Assembly: GCF_001723355.1 (NCBI RefSeq)
Contig: NZ_LPWE01000012.1
Location: forward strand, 434,001 to 498,000
Source: Methyloceanibacter stevinii
GTDB lineage: Bacteria; Pseudomonadota; Alphaproteobacteria; Rhizobiales; Methyloligellaceae
Direction of reading: 5' to 3'
DNA length: 64,000 bases
Part shown: one piece after another, positions 28,587 through 36,539 of the stretch
Position numbering within the stretch: position 1 is the first letter of the stretch
Layout: each line of letters opens with the position of its first letter
The notes under the pieces: generated by a model
The model's database searches: none
What the model was told of the DNA's origin: nothing
The model's input: only the letters and a program-made list of their open reading frames with translations
Program-made: the position numbers and the translations under genes

Positions 28587-29384
28587 ATGAAACTTCGTAA
28601 CGGACTATCCGCTGCCATTGGCGTTGCCGCGCTTCTCGCGCCGCTCGCCGCGGCCGCCCATTTCCAGCTCGTCTATACGCCGGAGGTCAATCTGACCAAG
28701 GCGGGAGACGTGCCCGTCAAGCTGATCTTCTGGCACCCCTTCGAGAACGGCCACGTGATGGACATGGGTGAGGTCATCGACTTCTACGCCGTCAACCGCG
28801 GCAAGAAGATCGACCTCAAGGACACGCTGAAGCAGATCAAGTTCGAGGGCTCGGAGAACACTGCCACGGCTTACGATGCCTCCGTCCCACTCAAGCGATC
28901 GGGAGACTACGTGCTCGTCGCTGTTCCCTCGCCCTATTACGAGGAGAGCGAGGACGTCTACATCCAGCAGATCGCAAAGAGCTATCTGAACCTGAATGAA
29001 GTCCCGACGGATTGGATGGAGCCGCAGGGCCTACCCACCGAGATCATCCCCCTCAACAAGCCCACCAACATCGTGGCCGGTTCGACCTTCACCGGCCGGG
29101 TGATGGCCGACGGCAAGCCCGTACCCGGCGCGGAGATCGAGGTCGAGTACATGGCGGCCGAGCCGTCCATGGACGAGAACAAGCCGAAAGACCCGACCGC
29201 TTCGCCGATGCCGGGCGGCGCGCTCGTCGCCGTCAGCGATGACAACGGCTACTTCACCTTCGGCATTCCGAAGGCCGGCTTCTGGGGCTTTGCCGCGCTC
29301 GGCTCGGGCAACACCAAGGAGCATGAGGGCAAGGAGCTTTCTCAAGACGCGGTCATCTGGGTCCGCGCTTTCGACGTGAAATAG
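28587..29384 (+). CDS. DUF4198 periplasmic protein of the cobalt/nickel transport operon
   Basis: The first gene under the cobalamin riboswitch. From the ATG at 28587, which follows GGGAGAG, the protein has 265 residues with a signal peptide ending at LAAAAH. The mature N-terminus begins with His (HFQLVYTPE), as is usual for DUF4198 proteins in ECF cobalt and nickel transport clusters (NikK-like). Two beta-sandwich modules are likely, the second beginning around FTGRVMADGKPVPG, a carboxypeptidase-regulatory-like pattern. It probably binds Co2+ or Ni2+ in the periplasm and hands it to CbiM. The family role is inferred from context. Confidence 0.82.
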   Translation: MKLRNGLSAAIGVAALLAPLAAAAHFQLVYTPEVNLTKAGDVPVKLIFWHPFENGHVMDMGEVIDFYAVNRGKKIDLKDTLKQIKFEGSENTATAYDASVPLKRSGDYVLVAVPSPYYEESEDVYIQQIAKSYLNLNEVPTDWMEPQGLPTEIIPLNKPTNIVAGSTFTGRVMADGKPVPGAEIEVEYMAAEPSMDENKPKDPTASPMPGGALVAVSDDNGYFTFGIPKAGFWGFAALGSGNTKEHEGKELSQDAVIWVRAFDVK

Positions 29385-29409
29385 GCCAGCCTAGGACCTG
29401 GAGGGAAAG

Positions 29410-30042
29410 ATGCACATTGTCGACGGTGCTCTATCGAATGAAGTCTTGATCGGCGGCGCGGTTCTCGCTGCCGGCGGCATCGCGTTGGGCCTGAAATCGC
29501 TGCCGGCGGAGAAGATGCCCGCCGCCGGGGTTCTAAGCGCAACGTTTTTCGTGGCGTCCCTGGTTCATGTGCCAATCGGACCCTCCAGCGTCCATCTGAT
29601 CATGAACGGTCTGGCCGGGTTGGTGCTCGGCTGGGCCGCCTTTCCGGCCCTTTTCGTCGCCCTACTGCTGCAAGCCGTTTTCTTCGGGTTCGGCGGGCTG
29701 ACTGTGCTGGGCGTCAACACCGTCAACATCGCCCTGCCCGCGGTGCTCGTCTACTACATCTGCCGGCGGGGTATCGCGTCGGGCTCTCCCACCGTCGCCG
29801 CAATCTGGGGCGGTATCGGCGGGGGCCTTGCGATTGCCTTGACGACGGGCTGCGTGGCTCTCTCGTTGGCGCTCACGGGGGACGAATTTCTGGCGGCGGC
29901 CAAGCTCACATTCTTCGCGCACATCCCCATCATGATCATCGAAGCGCTGATCACAGCCGCGGCCATCTACCTTGCACGAAAGGTAAAGCCTGAACTGTTC
30001 GAGAGGTTCACGGTGTCCCCATCGGAAGGAGTTTCGTCATGA
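29410..30042 (+). CDS. cbiM: Cobalt ECF transporter substrate-specific component CbiM
   Basis: The membrane S-component that selects cobalt for B12 synthesis. The 210-residue protein starts MHIVDG, so His2 and the N-terminal amine can form the metal site typical of CbiM/NikM. Six or so hydrophobic segments follow, with HVPIGPSSVHLIMNGLAGLVLG as the family core and AVFFGFGGLTVLGVNTVNIA. It lies 25 bases after the DUF4198 gene and overlaps the next gene by four bases. With the riboswitch upstream, cobalt is more likely than nickel. Confidence 0.93.
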   Translation: MHIVDGALSNEVLIGGAVLAAGGIALGLKSLPAEKMPAAGVLSATFFVASLVHVPIGPSSVHLIMNGLAGLVLGWAAFPALFVALLLQAVFFGFGGLTVLGVNTVNIALPAVLVYYICRRGIASGSPTVAAIWGGIGGGLAIALTTGCVALSLALTGDEFLAAAKLTFFAHIPIMIIEALITAAAIYLARKVKPELFERFTVSPSEGVSS

Positions 30043-30644
30043 GGTCCCTTCGCCTTGCGCTCATTCTACTTTTCCTGATGCCGGTTCACTCTGCGCTTGC
30101 GCATAAGGTCATCGCTTCGGTCTACGCCAGTGGCGACGTGATCGAGGGCGAGATCGGCTTCTCCAACGGAGATATGGCGCCCAATGAGCTTGTCGAGGTC
30201 TTCGACGAGGACGGCAACAAGCTCGGCGAAACCAAGACGGACGAGGACGGCTTCTTCACCTTCCGTCCGACCAAGCCCGTTGCGCACGTATTCAAGTCCA
30301 ATCTCGGCTCGGGCCACGTCGCCACTGTCCGCATGGAAGCCGACGAACTACCGGACATAGCCGGCGCCGAGCCCGCCGCAGCGGATACAGCGACGGCAGC
30401 TGAGACCAAGACAGACTCAGCGTCCGCCGCTCAAGAGGGCGCCGCGGACGAGACGCTGACGCAGGCACAGTTGAAGTTGATCGCGCAGGCCGTGCAAAAG
30501 CAGATCATCCCGCTTCGCCGCGACATCGATGCCTATAAGGAAAAGAACAACATTCAGAACGTTCTCGGCGGCATCGGTTACATCTTCGGCCTGTTCGGGC
30601 TCGGCTACTACATCGCCGCGCGCCGCAAAATGACGGGGGCCTGA
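30039..30644 (+). CDS. NikL-like additional component of cobalt ECF transporter
   Basis: A 201-residue membrane-anchored periplasmic protein. A signal peptide ends near SALA and the mature chain starts HKVIASVYASG, with His at the first position. A small beta-domain (residues 25-105) with TDEDGFFTFRP, an Ala/Asp/Glu-rich linker and a C-terminal membrane helix (GGIGYIFGLFGLGYYI) follow. This layout and the place between cbiM and cbiQ match NikL, which replaces CbiN in some transporters. The ATG overlaps the cbiM stop (ATGA). Confidence 0.82.
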   Translation: MRSLRLALILLFLMPVHSALAHKVIASVYASGDVIEGEIGFSNGDMAPNELVEVFDEDGNKLGETKTDEDGFFTFRPTKPVAHVFKSNLGSGHVATVRMEADELPDIAGAEPAAADTATAAETKTDSASAAQEGAADETLTQAQLKLIAQAVQKQIIPLRRDIDAYKEKNNIQNVLGGIGYIFGLFGLGYYIAARRKMTGA

Positions 30645-30648
30645 GGGC

Positions 30649-31433
30649 GTGGGACATGTGGTCGAGGCCGGCGTCCGGCGCTCCTGGACACCGGCGCCAC
30701 CACGGCCAAGACCTATATTAGCGAGACCGATCCACGGGCCCGGATCCTGGCGGCGGTGGCGTTCGCGATCGTCGTGGTCAACCTTCATGACCTCCGTGCC
30801 CTAGCCGCAGCCCTCGTCGTTGCGCTCACGCTGATGCTCATGGCCCGGCTGCCGCCGCGCGCGACGCTCAAGCGCATGCTCACAATGGATGGCTTCATCA
30901 TCTTCATGCTCCTGCTCTTGCCGTTTACCGTGCCGGGCGACGCCATGTTCACGGTCTTCGGTCTGCCCGCGACATGGCAAGGGTTGCGGCAGGCGATCGA
31001 GATCGGCTTGAAAGCCAATGCGATCATTCTGACGCTGATGGCGCTGGTCGGCTCCATGGAGCCCGCCAGGTTGGGGCAGGCCCTCTACCGCCTGAAAATG
31101 CCCGAGGGACTCGTCTACCTGCTCATGTTCATGGTCCGGTATGTCGACGTGCTTCAACAAGAGTATCTGCGCCTGCGCGTAGCCATGAAGGCGCGCGGGT
31201 TCCGCCCGGGAAACAACAGGCACACCTACCAATCTCTGGGTTACTTGATCGGCATGATGCTCGTCCGTGCGGTGGAGAGGTCGGAACGGATTCTCGGCGC
31301 CATGAAGTGCCGTGGGTTCTCCGGGCGCATACCGCTATCGGGCGACCTCGCCTATGCGCGATCGGATGCCGGCTTCGCGTTCGCCTTCGGCGGCATCCTT
31401 GCAGCGCTCGTCGCGCTCCAGTTTCTGCGTTGA
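30649..31433 (+). CDS. cbiQ: Cobalt ECF transporter T component CbiQ (frameshift near start)
   Basis: The membrane coupling protein that links CbiM to the ATPase. From ISETDPRARILAAVAFA onward the protein is typical, with the T-component signature AMKARGFRPG and, later, GAMKCRGFSGRIP. No good start exists in that frame. Four bases after the upstream stop, GTG 30649 begins MGHVVEAG in the adjacent frame; one extra G near 30670 joins it to RPALLDTGATTAKTY. The restored protein has about 261 residues, a normal size. Without the correction the only start would be GTG 30756. Confidence 0.88.
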
Positions 31434-31449
31434 GGCGGCGGGGTCGTAG

Positions 31450-32103
31450 ATGACATCCCTGATCGAGCTTACCGACATTCATTTCGCCTATCCGGGCTAC
31501 CCGCCCGTGCTCAATGGCGCAGACATCCGGCTCGGTAGCAAAGAGCGTCTATGCGTCGTCGGGCACAACGGTTCCGGCAAGAGCACGCTCTTGCGCATCA
31601 TCGTCGGCCTGCTGCGGCCCAGCCGCGGCCGTGTCGTAGCCTTCGGCCGGGAGCGCCGCGCCGAAGACGACTTCCTCGAGGTACGGCGCCTTGCCGGGCT
31701 GGTGTTCCAGGATCCCGACGATCAACTGTTCTGCCCGACAGTGGCCGAGGATATGGCTTTCGGCCCCCTCAACCTTGGCAAAACCCGCGAGGAAGCCATG
31801 GCCATCGTCGATCGCGTGCTGGCGGAATTGGATCTCACCCGGTTCAAGGACCGGGTGACCCACAAGCTCTCGGGCGGAGAGAAGCGCTTGGTGACGCTCG
31901 CCACCGTTCTGGCCATGGAACCGGAGGTTCTTCTTCTCGACGAGCCGACCAACGCCCTCGACGAAGACAACGAGGCCAGGCTGACCGAGATATTGCGCAC
32001 GCTTCCGCAGGCGATGATCGTTGTGTCGCATGACGCGCAATTTCGCGAGCGCATTGCGTCACGCACGGTCCGTCTTGCAGAAGGACAAATTCGACCCACC
32101 TAA
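31450..32103 (+). CDS. cbiO: Cobalt ECF transporter ATPase CbiO
   Basis: The energy-coupling ATPase of the cobalt importer. The 217-residue protein has Walker A GHNGSGKST, the Q-loop in LVFQDPDDQLFCPTV, the signature LSGGEKRLVTLA, Walker B VLLLDEPTNALD and the H-loop VVSHD. FQDPDDQLF is typical of ECF-type CbiO proteins. It closes the riboswitch-controlled operon, 16 bases after cbiQ. Only one ATPase gene is present, so the transporter should use it as a homodimer. Confidence 0.94.
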   Translation: MTSLIELTDIHFAYPGYPPVLNGADIRLGSKERLCVVGHNGSGKSTLLRIIVGLLRPSRGRVVAFGRERRAEDDFLEVRRLAGLVFQDPDDQLFCPTVAEDMAFGPLNLGKTREEAMAIVDRVLAELDLTRFKDRVTHKLSGGEKRLVTLATVLAMEPEVLLLDEPTNALDEDNEARLTEILRTLPQAMIVVSHDAQFRERIASRTVRLAEGQIRPT

Positions 32104-32152
32104 AGATGCGAGGTGCCGAGCCTCTTTCCATGGGGTGAGATCTAGCCTATCT

Positions 32153-32171
32153 TATCCCCTCCTAGGGGATA
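32153..32171. promoter_or_regulatory. Operator of the RcnR/CsoR-type metal sensor
   Basis: TATCCCCT and AGGGGATA form a perfect inverted repeat around CCT, ending nine bases before the regulator's ATG at 32181. A G/C tract flanked by an A/T-rich inverted repeat is the form of operator used by this family. Its place over the start region suggests autoregulation and control of the downstream exporter gene. Confidence 0.75.
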
Positions 32172-32180
32172 GGATAAGCG

Positions 32181-32444
32181 ATGATACATCAAACCCACGA
32201 CGACGTGCTGCGGCGGCTCAAGCGTGCAGCCGGTCACTTGCAACACACAATCTCAATGATCGAGACCGGACGTCCTTGTCCGGAAGTCGCCCAACAGCTT
32301 CATGCCGTCTCGAAAGCGATCGAACAGGCCAAGAAGATCTTCATCCACGATCATATCGATCACTGCTTGAACGACAGCATCGGTAAGAGCGCGCACCGCA
32401 AGTCACTGATCGTCGAGTTCAAGGAAATCTCCAAGTACCTGTAA
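32181..32444 (+). CDS. rcnR: RcnR/CsoR family metal-sensing repressor
   Basis: An 87-residue all-helical DNA-binding protein of the CsoR/RcnR family; such proteins release DNA on binding metal. Candidate ligands are His3, Cys33, His58 and Cys62, with His61 adjacent (in FIHDHIDHC). RcnR uses His3, Cys35, His60 and His64, while CsoR uses Cys-His-Cys; this protein combines the RcnR N-terminal His with a Cys at the last position. The neighbouring exporter indicates nickel or cobalt as inducer. A copper role seems unlikely given context. Confidence 0.87.
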   Translation: MIHQTHDDVLRRLKRAAGHLQHTISMIETGRPCPEVAQQLHAVSKAIEQAKKIFIHDHIDHCLNDSIGKSAHRKSLIVEFKEISKYL

Positions 32445-32457
32445 GGCATCGCTTCTC

Positions 32458-33402
32458 ATGACATTGACGGACCTCATCGCCGGGGGCGGCGCCAACCCGC
32501 TCCTCCTCATCGCCATGGCCTTCCTGCTCGGTGCGTTTCACGGACTGGAGCCGGGCCATAGCAAGACGATGATGGCCGCCTATATCATCGCCATCCGCGG
32601 CACGATCCCTCAGGCAATCCTGCTCGGTGTGTCGGCCGCGATCTCACACTCCCTTATTGTGTGGGTCCTTGCCATTCTCGGGCTTCTGTACGGGGATGAA
32701 CTGATCGGCGAACAGATGGAGCCATACTTCATGATCGCCTCCGGTGTGATCATCGCATGCATTGGCTTGTGGATATTCCGCCAATCCATGCAGGCCCGAG
32801 CGGCGGGGCATCACCACGACCATGCGCATGGCCATAGACCCCATTCTCATGCCCACAACCACCAACACGATCACGTCCATCCGCATGAGCACGGCAATTC
32901 TCATCACGATCACACTCACATCCTCGGCGGGACGCACGATCACGACCGTCCCGCCCGGGAGAAGCCGGAGTTCATGGACGCCCATGCCATGGCACATGCC
33001 CGCGAGATTGAAGCGCGCATCGGTTCCGGGCGCACGTCGACATGGCAGACCATTCTGTTTGGGCTGTCGGGCGGGCTGATCCCCTGCCCGGCGGCAATCA
33101 CCGTTCTCTTGCTCTGCATTCAGCTCGGTCAGTTCATGCTCGGGATTGGCTTGGTCGCGTCCTTCAGCATCGGGCTGGCCGTAACGCTGGTCGCGATCGG
33201 CGTCGTCGCCGCAGTTGGCATGCGCTATGTCAGTAAAAAGGGCTCATCCCGTTTCGACGCGATCCTGAAGAAAGCACCCTATATCTCGGCCACCTTCATC
33301 GGACTGATCGGCCTCTTCATGATCTACTCGGGATGGGCGCATCTGCATGGCCACGATGGCGATGGAGAATCTGACGCGGCGCCGCACCACGAGACGCTCT
33401 AA
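32458..33402 (+). CDS. rcnA: Nickel/cobalt efflux protein RcnA
   Basis: An inner-membrane exporter of the NicO/RcnA family that removes excess Co2+ and Ni2+. The 314-residue protein has GAFHGLEPGHSKTMMAAY at residues 25-42, a His-rich cytoplasmic or periplasmic loop at about 118-162 (HHHDHAHGHRPHSHAHNHQH and more), and LSGGLIPCPAAITVLLLC, the second family signature. Six helices are likely. It starts 13 bases after the regulator, so one transcript under the operator at 32153 is probable. It stands directly next to the import operon. Confidence 0.94.
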   Translation: MTLTDLIAGGGANPLLLIAMAFLLGAFHGLEPGHSKTMMAAYIIAIRGTIPQAILLGVSAAISHSLIVWVLAILGLLYGDELIGEQMEPYFMIASGVIIACIGLWIFRQSMQARAAGHHHDHAHGHRPHSHAHNHQHDHVHPHEHGNSHHDHTHILGGTHDHDRPAREKPEFMDAHAMAHAREIEARIGSGRTSTWQTILFGLSGGLIPCPAAITVLLLCIQLGQFMLGIGLVASFSIGLAVTLVAIGVVAAVGMRYVSKKGSSRFDAILKKAPYISATFIGLIGLFMIYSGWAHLHGHDGDGESDAAPHHETL

Positions 33403-33627
33403 GAACGGCGCTAGCGGACCGCATCCTGCTGACGGTTCGTCTGTTTCGGGTCAGAGCGCGTTGGGACCAGCGCACTTATGAAGCCGGCTTCGGCCCCGCG
33501 GACAGGCATCAGGACGGATCCCGCCGCACACCCATTTGTTAAGCTTCGGACCGCTCTCGCCTGGCAGATGCCGCATTTGTCTGCGAGGGTGCACGTCAAG
33601 TCGAAGTTGAAGTCGAAGGAGTTCGCC

Positions 33628-33882
33628 ATGACGAAATTCATGATGGCCTGTGGCATGGCTTGCGCGTTGGTGGTTGGCGTCGTCGCATTTGCACCGACAC
33701 AAGCAAACGCAGGCGTCTATGTCAGAGCTCCCGGCGTCAGGGTCGGCGTCGGCATCGGACCTCGCTACTATCGGCCTTATCGCTACGCCCGGCGCCCCTA
33801 TTACCGCGCACGGCCCTATTACGCTCCCCGCCGCTATAAGCGCCGTTGGCGCCGTCGCGCACGCCGCGCCTACTATTGGTAG
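33628..33882 (+). CDS. Small secreted Tyr/Arg-rich protein
   Basis: An 84-residue protein from the ATG at 33628, which follows GAAGGAG; the frame is open further upstream but without a good start. A signal peptide (ACALVVGVVAFAPTQANA, cleavage after ANA) precedes a very basic mature chain made of Tyr, Arg and Pro, with repeated RPYYRARPYY-like units. Similar short Tyr/Arg-rich exported proteins are common in Hyphomicrobiales, and their role is unknown. It may bind the cell surface or DNA by charge. Monocistronic. Confidence 0.65.
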   Translation: MTKFMMACGMACALVVGVVAFAPTQANAGVYVRAPGVRVGVGIGPRYYRPYRYARRPYYRARPYYAPRRYKRRWRRRARRAYYW

Positions 33883-34203
33883 GGAACGCCTGGTAGCCAA
33901 ACCCAGCGCAAGCGTACGCCGCTAGCCTTAAAGCATCCAAACACCCAAGCGAAGGTGCGCACCGGCGCGCCTTCGCCTCCGCGCGCCATGAGCGGCGTCC
34001 TGGTTTTTTGTCCTCCCCAAAGATGAACGTCACCTGCACGTCCGGTTCAGGACGGGTTCAAGCGGCCGCGCGCACTCTGCGCAAGGTCAGGCCCTGAACT
34101 GGCGAGCGTAAGCCTCTCCTTGGCAATCGGGCGCGGAGCGTCAGGGCGCTCCACGCTCACCCCCCTTCGAGGCGGGGCCAAGGCAGCAGCATGAGGTGGC
34201 GAC
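33883..34203. other. Intergenic region, no gene recognised
   Basis: About 320 bases after the Tyr/Arg-rich gene. Open frames here have out-of-frame composition and no ribosome site, and no tRNA or riboswitch-like sequence is apparent. Confidence 0.5.
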
Positions 34204-34298
34204 ATGAGTTCCTTCAAACTACTCGCGACCAGCGTCGTTCTGGTCGCGCATGGGCCGGCGCAGTGGGTTTGGTCACCGTCTTCTTCGCGACCATCTGA
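34204..34298 (+). CDS. Possible 31-residue membrane peptide (frameshift)
   Basis: An ATG at 34204, with GAGGTGG upstream, begins MSSFKLLATSVVLVA. In the open frame the sequence then becomes Pro/Ser/Arg-rich. Adding one G near 34247 (GTCGCGCATGG read as GTCGCGGCATGG) gives AWAGAVGLVTVFFATI and a stop at 34296-34298, a clean one-helix peptide. The correction is of the same kind as in longer genes of this window, which raises its credibility, but the gene is short and no family is known. Confidence 0.35.
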
Positions 34299-34488
34299 GC
34301 CGCGCGCCGCATGCGCCGGCACAGCGCCGCACTAAACTGATCGACACGGCCGCGTGAACTTGCGCGAGGTTCAGCGCACTTCGTTCTGACTGAGCGTGAT
34401 TGGTAATGCCCAGCGCCCGTATCTACCTTTTGACCATGACAAGCCCGACAGCAATTCCGCAAAGGGCCATCGATCAAGGAGATACATC

Positions 34489-34590
34489 ATGAAGGCGATC
34501 ATGCTCGCACTGACGCTTCTCGCAGCCACTGGCGCACCTGTTCTGGCCGACGGCTTCCCGAACCCCTACCAGACGAATTTCGATCGCTAA
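34489..34590 (+). CDS. 33-residue exported peptide precursor
   Basis: The ATG at 34489 follows an excellent AAGGAGA site. The peptide starts MKAIMLALTLLAATGAPVLA, a complete signal peptide with VLA before the predicted cut, leaving the 13-residue chain DGFPNPYQTNFDR. An intrinsic terminator starts 17 bases after the stop, so this is a complete, separate transcription unit and not a truncated longer gene. I do not recognise it. A short secreted or periplasmic peptide is the plain reading. Confidence 0.6.
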   Translation: MKAIMLALTLLAATGAPVLADGFPNPYQTNFDR

Positions 34591-34607
34591 GCGATGCGTT
34601 CGGACGC

Positions 34608-34649
34608 AGAGCCCCCGGTCTTCCCTCCCAGGCTGGGGGTTCTGCTTTT
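34608..34649 (+). terminator. Intrinsic terminator after the exported peptide gene
   Basis: AGAGCCCCC pairs with GGGGGTTCT (one G-T pair) and TTTT follows at 34646-34649. Confidence 0.75.
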
Positions 34650-35011
34650 CTCAAATGGCATGTGATCCAAGGGCCTTGAGCCTACGTAGTTTTGGTATCT
34701 GGCTGGGTTTCGTCTCGCCCCCCTGACGCATCCCCAGTTCGGTGCCTCCATCCGCCCCGGTGCCCCCGCGCCGGGGCGTCCTTTGTGAGGACGACGATCA
34801 TCTCAGGCACATTGCGAAGAGACGCCGGGCGGTGCGGCCGCCACCGCCTGCCCCCCTGTTTGCGCAAGTGGTCCTCGTTGAGGACGTGTAATGGTTCGGC
34901 GCGTAAGCCCCCCGCTCACGGACACGTGACCGCCTGGCGGTGATCTACACCATGCGACGGCTGCGTAGTTGCTTTCGTTGATAACTCTTCCCCCCCAAAA
35001 CGGAGGTCTCA
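34650..35011. other. Intergenic region with short hairpins
   Basis: No gene is supported here. Two copies of a short inverted repeat, GTCCT-N5-AGGAC, occur at 34778-34792 and 34871-34885, and GCCCCGG/CCGGGGC can form a stem at about 34755-34777. The last 40 bases should carry the promoter and the ribosome site (ACGGAGG) of the fasciclin gene. Confidence 0.45.
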
Positions 35012-35491
35012 ATGAAAGTACTGCGCTTATTCTCAACCCTGGTTTTGATGCTCTTCACTGTCTCTGCCGCGAACGCCATGTCCAAGGACATCGTCGACAC
35101 CGCGGCGGGTGCTGGACAGTTCAAGACTCTCGTCGCCGCGGTGAAGGCTGCGGGGCTGGTCGATACGCTGAAGGGAGACGGCCCGTTCACTGTGTTTGCA
35201 CCGACAGACGAGGCGTTCGCCAAGCTTCCCGATGGCACGGTCGATGACCTGCTGAAGCCCGAGAACAAGGATAAGCTCGTGGCCATCCTCACCTACCATG
35301 TCGTTCCCGGGAAGATCATGTCCGGCGACATCTCCGGCAAGGCGACAGAGGTGAAGACAGTCCAGGGCGACACGCTGAATGTCGATGCGACGGACGGCGT
35401 AAAGGTGGACAAAGCCAAAGTCGTGAAGGCTGATATCGACGCCTCGAACGGCGTGATCCACGTGATCGATACCGTGGTGATGCCAAACTAA
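35012..35491 (+). CDS. Secreted fasciclin (FAS1) domain protein
   Basis: A 159-residue protein with a signal peptide (cleavage near ANA) and a single FAS1 domain. The two conserved boxes are [15 protein letters not shown] and, near the end, [13 protein letters not shown], with YHVVPGKIM between. Bacterial single-domain fasciclin proteins are periplasmic or surface proteins of adhesion-like or unknown role. ACGGAGG precedes the ATG. A paralogue lies at 53813. The function in this organism is open. Confidence 0.9.
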   Translation: MKVLRLFSTLVLMLFTVSAANAMSKDIVDTAAGAGQFKTLVAAVKAAGLVDTLKGDGPFTVFAPTDEAFAKLPDGTVDDLLKPENKDKLVAILTYHVVPGKIMSGDISGKATEVKTVQGDTLNVDATDGVKVDKAKVVKADIDASNGVIHVIDTVVMPN

Positions 35492-35617
35492 GATTGTTCG
35501 GCGGCGACCAATGCGGGTCCCGGCCCACGACGGCTGGGGCCCGTTTTCAATTGTCGGCAGAGTGTTCTTCGCGAGGCGGCCGCCGCTGCTTTGACGGAAG
35601 CCCAATACCGGTGTGTC

Positions 35618-35881
35618 TCAGCGCAGCAGCTGCGCGGTCCGTGCCTTCTTGCGATGACGCGGTTTGGTGGGAAGCGGAATTCCTGCCGTGGACTTGGCGA
35701 CAGTCGTCACATTGAGCCGTCCGGCCAACAGATCATCCGGCAATTTCGTCTTGATCCAGAACGCGTTGTCGAACTGCTCCGCGCTGGATCCGGGCGCGAC
35801 CTGTTTGGCCGCGTTGGTTCCGAGCAGACCAGTCACCGTGATAGCCAAGACGGCCATCGTGATATGCCGACATACGCTCAT
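35618..35881 (-). CDS. Possible small exported protein
   Basis: The 87-residue frame begins MSVCRHITMAVLAITVTGLL, a plausible signal peptide, with NAA before the predicted cut, and continues with hydrophilic sequence ending in a basic tail (KPRHRKKARTAQLLR). The upstream ATG lies inside a perfect 13-bp hairpin and no clear ribosome site is present, so translation may begin at the inner Met (35857) or the gene may not be real. The opposite strand has no better frame. Family unknown. Confidence 0.4.
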   Translation of the reverse strand: MSVCRHITMAVLAITVTGLLGTNAAKQVAPGSSAEQFDNAFWIKTKLPDDLLAGRLNVTTVAKSTAGIPLPTKPRHRKKARTAQLLR

Positions 35882-35910
35882 CGCCGCCGAGTGTGATTCG
35901 GCGGCGATGA
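35878..35910. repeat. Perfect 13-bp inverted repeat
   Basis: TCATCGCCGCCGA and TCGGCGGCGATGA flank GTGTGAT. Without a T-run it is not a standard terminator. It overlaps the start of the possible small gene on the minus strand and lies about 50 bases from the doxX-like gene's end. Confidence 0.6.
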
Positions 35911-35962
35911 ACGGCGAGTTTAGAGACTTGCTTAATAATCGGTTTACGCTACGGCGCGGTCC

Positions 35963-36358
35963 TCAGGACTTTTTTCTGAGCATCTCATCGACGCTCCAAG
36001 GCCCGCCGCCCGCGAAGGCGATGTATAGAAAGATGAAGCAGAAGAGGATCGCCGCATCGCCGCCATTCAACAGCGGATAGGGGCTCTTCGGCGCATGGGC
36101 CAGCCAATAGGCGAAGGCCATCAAGCCGGAAAGCACGAAGGCGGTCGGCCGCGTGAACAGCCCGACGACGAGCAGCGCGCCGCCGACGATCTCGAGAATG
36201 CCGGCAATCCACGGCAGGGAAAATGCCTCGGGCGAGAACCCGCCCTCTGGAAATCCGAGCAGCTTGGATGTGCCGTGCTCCATGAAGATCAGCGCGGCAA
36301 CGATGCGCACGATACTCAAGATGCGCGGCGCCCAGTCGGTTTGCAGTCGATCGGCCAT
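35963..36358 (-). CDS. DoxX family membrane protein
   Basis: A four-helix inner-membrane protein of 131 residues. The start ATG at 36358 has GGGAGGGA seven bases upstream, so the TTG at 36376 is rejected. The family pattern is present: RIVAALIFMEHGTSKLLGFP, then GILEIVGGALLVVGLFTR and a last helix with ILFCFIFLYIAFAG ending before WSVDEML. DoxX proteins are linked to thiol or redox stress and sometimes to quinone pools; a precise role cannot be assigned. It stands alone, upstream of the glnII terminator. Confidence 0.85.
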   Translation of the reverse strand: MADRLQTDWAPRILSIVRIVAALIFMEHGTSKLLGFPEGGFSPEAFSLPWIAGILEIVGGALLVVGLFTRPTAFVLSGLMAFAYWLAHAPKSPYPLLNGGDAAILFCFIFLYIAFAGGGPWSVDEMLRKKS

Positions 36359-36462
36359 GTCGGCGTTCCCTCCCAATTCAGTCGTGAGTCGGTGGGGAGC
36401 TTAGCCTGCCGAACCAGACCCGTCATGTTACGAGCCTGCAAGGAAGTGGCAAATCGGCCACG

Positions 36463-36492
36463 AAAAAGGGGAGCCTTGAAGGGCTCCCCTTT
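36463..36492 (-). terminator. Intrinsic terminator of glnII
   Basis: AAAGGGGAGCC (36465-36475) pairs perfectly with GGCTCCCCTTT (36482-36492) around a six-base loop. Read on the minus strand, the stem ends in a run of five T. It follows the glnII stop by about 48 bases. Confidence 0.88.
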
Positions 36493-36539
36493 GCACTTTC
36501 TAGAGCGTGTTGCCCGTGCCGTTTACGGGACCAGTGTCC

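Noticed and set aside
35494-36080. Plus-strand open frames opposite the small exported protein and DoxX
   Set aside because: DoxX on the minus strand is well supported; these frames lack start signals and family features.
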